The notes below the pieces were generated by a model, which saw only the letters and a list, made by a program, of their open reading frames with translations, made no database searches and had not been told where the DNA came from. Shown here one piece after another: positions 62,708 to 64,000 of a stretch of 64,000 nucleotides of DNA (positions are counted from its first letter, which is position 1; each line of letters opens with the position of its first letter). Source of the stretch: Caulobacterales bacterium (GTDB lineage: Bacteria > Pseudomonadota > Alphaproteobacteria > Caulobacterales > Aquidulcibacteraceae); contig JAFLCU010000003.1 of NCBI GenBank assembly GCA_017303355.1, positions 229,810 through 293,809 of the forward strand. Reading direction: 5' to 3'. A program made the position numbers and the translations under genes.

Positions 62708-63676
62708 ATGAACTCGCCTTTCTGGGATCGGGCCCGCCACCAAGACCGGCAGGGCTTTCTGCACAAGCGCGCGGCGATCCTGCGCGCGATGCGGGAATGG
62801 TTCTGGGCGCGCGGCTTCGTGGAGGCCGAGCCCAATATGCTGACGGTGTCGCCCGGCGCGGAGACGCATATCGATGCGTTCGAGGCGGACGGCCGATACC
62901 TGCACACCTCCCCCGAATTCGCGATGAAGAAGCTGCTGGCGGCGGGCGAGAAGAATATCTTCTTCCTCGGCAAGACCTGGCGGCGCGGAGAAACCGGACC
63001 GCTGCACGCACCCGAGTTCACGATGATCGAATGGTATCGCGCCGGCGCGCCCTACGAAGCGATCATGGATGATTGCGTCGAACTCACGCGCCTCGCCGTG
63101 CGCGCGGCGGGCAGCGATGCGCTGCGCTGGCGCGACCGCGCGTGTGATCCTTTCTGTATGGCGGAAAAACTCAGCGTGCGCGACGCGCTGGCGCTTCAAT
63201 CTGCCTCCCCCCTCGCGGGGGAGGCGCCCGCGCAGCCGGCGGAGGGGGGGCGTGCAAACGCGCCGACAATTGACGCGCACGATCAATTTTCGCGCGCGAT
63301 CATTCAGGTGGAGCCGCGGCTCGGTTCACCGGCGCTGACGCTGCTTTATGAATACCCAATCGCCGAGGCCGCGCTGGCGCAGCCCGCGCCACATGATCCA
63401 AGCGTGGCGCTGCGGTTCGAACTGTATGCCTGCGGCGTCGAACTGGCGAACGGGTTTCAGGAGCTCACCGACGCCATTGAACAACGCCGCCGCCTCGTCG
63501 CCGCGATGGACGAAAAACAAAAGCGCTACGGCAGAAGCTGGCCGATCGACGAGGATTTCCTCGCCGCCCTCGCCCACATGCCGCCCGCAAGCGGCGTGGC
63601 GCTGGGCTTCGACCGCCTGGTCATGCTGGCGGCGGGCGCGCGCCACATCAACGACGTCCTGTGGACGCCGGAATAA
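62708..63676 (+). CDS. epmA: EF-P lysyltransferase (EpmA/GenX) with in-frame repeat
   Basis: 322-aa class II lysyl-tRNA synthetase paralogue without anticodon-binding domain. It attaches beta-lysine to EF-P. Motif 2 region FEADGRYLHTSPEFAMKKLLAAG and NIFFLGKTWRRGET; HAPEFTMIEWYRAGAPYEA; motif 3 SGVALGFDRLVMLAAGA. VELANGFQELTDAIEQRRR matches GenX. GGAGGGG precedes the ATG. At residues ~165-187 the sequence SASPLAGEAPAQPAEGG is encoded by a palindromic repeat, in frame, where relatives have a variable loop. Confidence 0.93.
   Translation: MNSPFWDRARHQDRQGFLHKRAAILRAMREWFWARGFVEAEPNMLTVSPGAETHIDAFEADGRYLHTSPEFAMKKLLAAGEKNIFFLGKTWRRGETGPLHAPEFTMIEWYRAGAPYEAIMDDCVELTRLAVRAAGSDALRWRDRACDPFCMAEKLSVRDALALQSASPLAGEAPAQPAEGGRANAPTIDAHDQFSRAIIQVEPRLGSPALTLLYEYPIAEAALAQPAPHDPSVALRFELYACGVELANGFQELTDAIEQRRRLVAAMDEKQKRYGRSWPIDEDFLAALAHMPPASGVALGFDRLVMLAAGARHINDVLWTPE
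63200..63255. repeat. Repeat family D inserted in frame inside epmA
   Basis: GCCTCCCCC (63203-63211) and GGGGGAGGC (63217-63225) form a perfect hairpin; GCCGGCGGAGGGGGGGC follows, the usual tail of such proteobacterial repeats. It is translated in the epmA frame without a stop. Confidence 0.75.
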
Positions 63677-63680
63677 ATAC

Positions 63681-63803
63681 ACCACCCATCCCCGGGGCGC
63701 GGCTCTTCAAAAGTGGGAGCGCGCGCTCCCGCGGCTCTTTAAAAGTTGGAGCGCGCCGCTCCTGCGGCGCATGCGGCGCGGAGCGCCGCGCTCCCTCGGG
63801 GAT
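63681..63803. repeat. Repeat family C, with a tandem direct repeat
   Basis: Begins ACCACCCATCCCCGGGGCGC, as at 32.69 kb. It contains two imperfect direct copies of about 33 bases: CGCGGCTCTTCAAAAGTGGG and CGCGGCTCTTTAAAAGTTGG, each ending GAGCGCGC-GCTCC. It closes with GCGCGGAGCGCCGCGCTCC. It follows epmA; 63804-63908 shows no gene. Confidence 0.65.
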
Positions 63804-63908
63804 AGACCACACGCTTATCCCACAGCGTCATTTTTAAAAACGTCGCCGCGCCAAGTGCTTGCAAGAATCTTCGCGCAATCAATCCGACCGCTTCACAACG
63901 GCCGCATA

Positions 63909-64000
63909 ATGGCAGCCATGAAACATCACCGGCCCCCCATCTCACAGCATCGCTTGGAAAGGTTCGCGACTTGGTCGCGGTTGATGCTCGTGTGGTTTGC
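63909..64000 (+). CDS. Start of an unknown gene, cut by window edge
   Basis: An open frame runs from ATG 63909 (or ATG 63918) to the window end. The visible residues read AAMKHHRPPISQHRLERFAT and then WSRLMLVWFA, a basic stretch entering a hydrophobic helix, so a membrane protein is likely. No clear ribosome-binding site is seen. I cannot name it. Confidence 0.4.
   Translation, partial: MAAMKHHRPPISQHRLERFATWSRLMLVWF

Overview
The window looks like chromosome of a G+C-rich, free-living alphaproteobacterium, probably Caulobacterales-like (Hyphomonadaceae or Caulobacteraceae type). The inference rests on the gene families: NodT-type efflux lipoprotein, chemoreceptor ending in DWEEF, GGAAC-N16-CGTT promoters of the alphaproteobacterial general-stress (EcfG) type, and dense palindromic intergenic repeats. 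I see no rRNA, tRNA, CRISPR array, prophage or insertion sequence. Most genes are housekeeping or metabolic, packed in short operons with ATGA or GTGA overlaps.

Layout. 0-3.5 kb: the 3' end of a large Thr/Ser-rich protein made of perfect 8-residue repeats, followed by a TPR/O-GlcNAc-transferase-like glycosyltransferase (GT41). 3.5-10.1 kb: RND efflux system, with the outer-membrane lipoprotein gene divergent from tetR-MFP-RND and a palindromic operator between them. 10.1-22.3 kb: acyl-CoA dehydrogenase operon including a 52-aa gene, a trio of small acidic lipoproteins, DMT transporter, thioesterase, EF-G-like GTPase, MerR/TipAS regulator, pirin, chemoreceptor and PAP2 phosphatase. 22.3-34.7 kb: ClpB, universal stress protein, succinate-semialdehyde dehydrogenase-like enzyme, GIY-YIG protein, PhzF, Rieske oxygenase, YjhX, ABC-F ATPase with a leader ORF, and an MHS transporter. 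34.8-50.7 kb: alanine dehydrogenase with a divergent Lrp regulator, SDR, acetyl-CoA synthetase, PlsC, a second glycosyltransferase group (GT25, TPR-GT9-like, DUF6165), MscS channel, and ThiC under a TPP riboswitch. 50.8-53.4 kb: a small accessory patch with a zeta-toxin-like ATPase plus tiny partner, ParDE, and small unknowns. 53.5-64 kb: hybrid histidine kinase, acyl-CoA synthetase, BtuFCD under a cobalamin riboswitch, ArsC-like protein, GNAT acetyltransferase, and the efp/epmA pair.

The most striking themes are: (1) an octapeptide solenoid-like protein with a second-order spacing rule, next to a GT41 enzyme that could modify it; (2) several families of palindromic repeats that sit in frame inside conserved genes (thiC, epmA) and also supply start codons or ribosome-binding sites to three downstream genes; (3) several small genes under 60 codons that are translationally coupled to known genes; (4) a transporter whose only well-placed start is AUC; (5) a well-placed leader ORF overlapping the start of the ABC-F gene. 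All functional calls come from reading motifs by eye; no database search was run.
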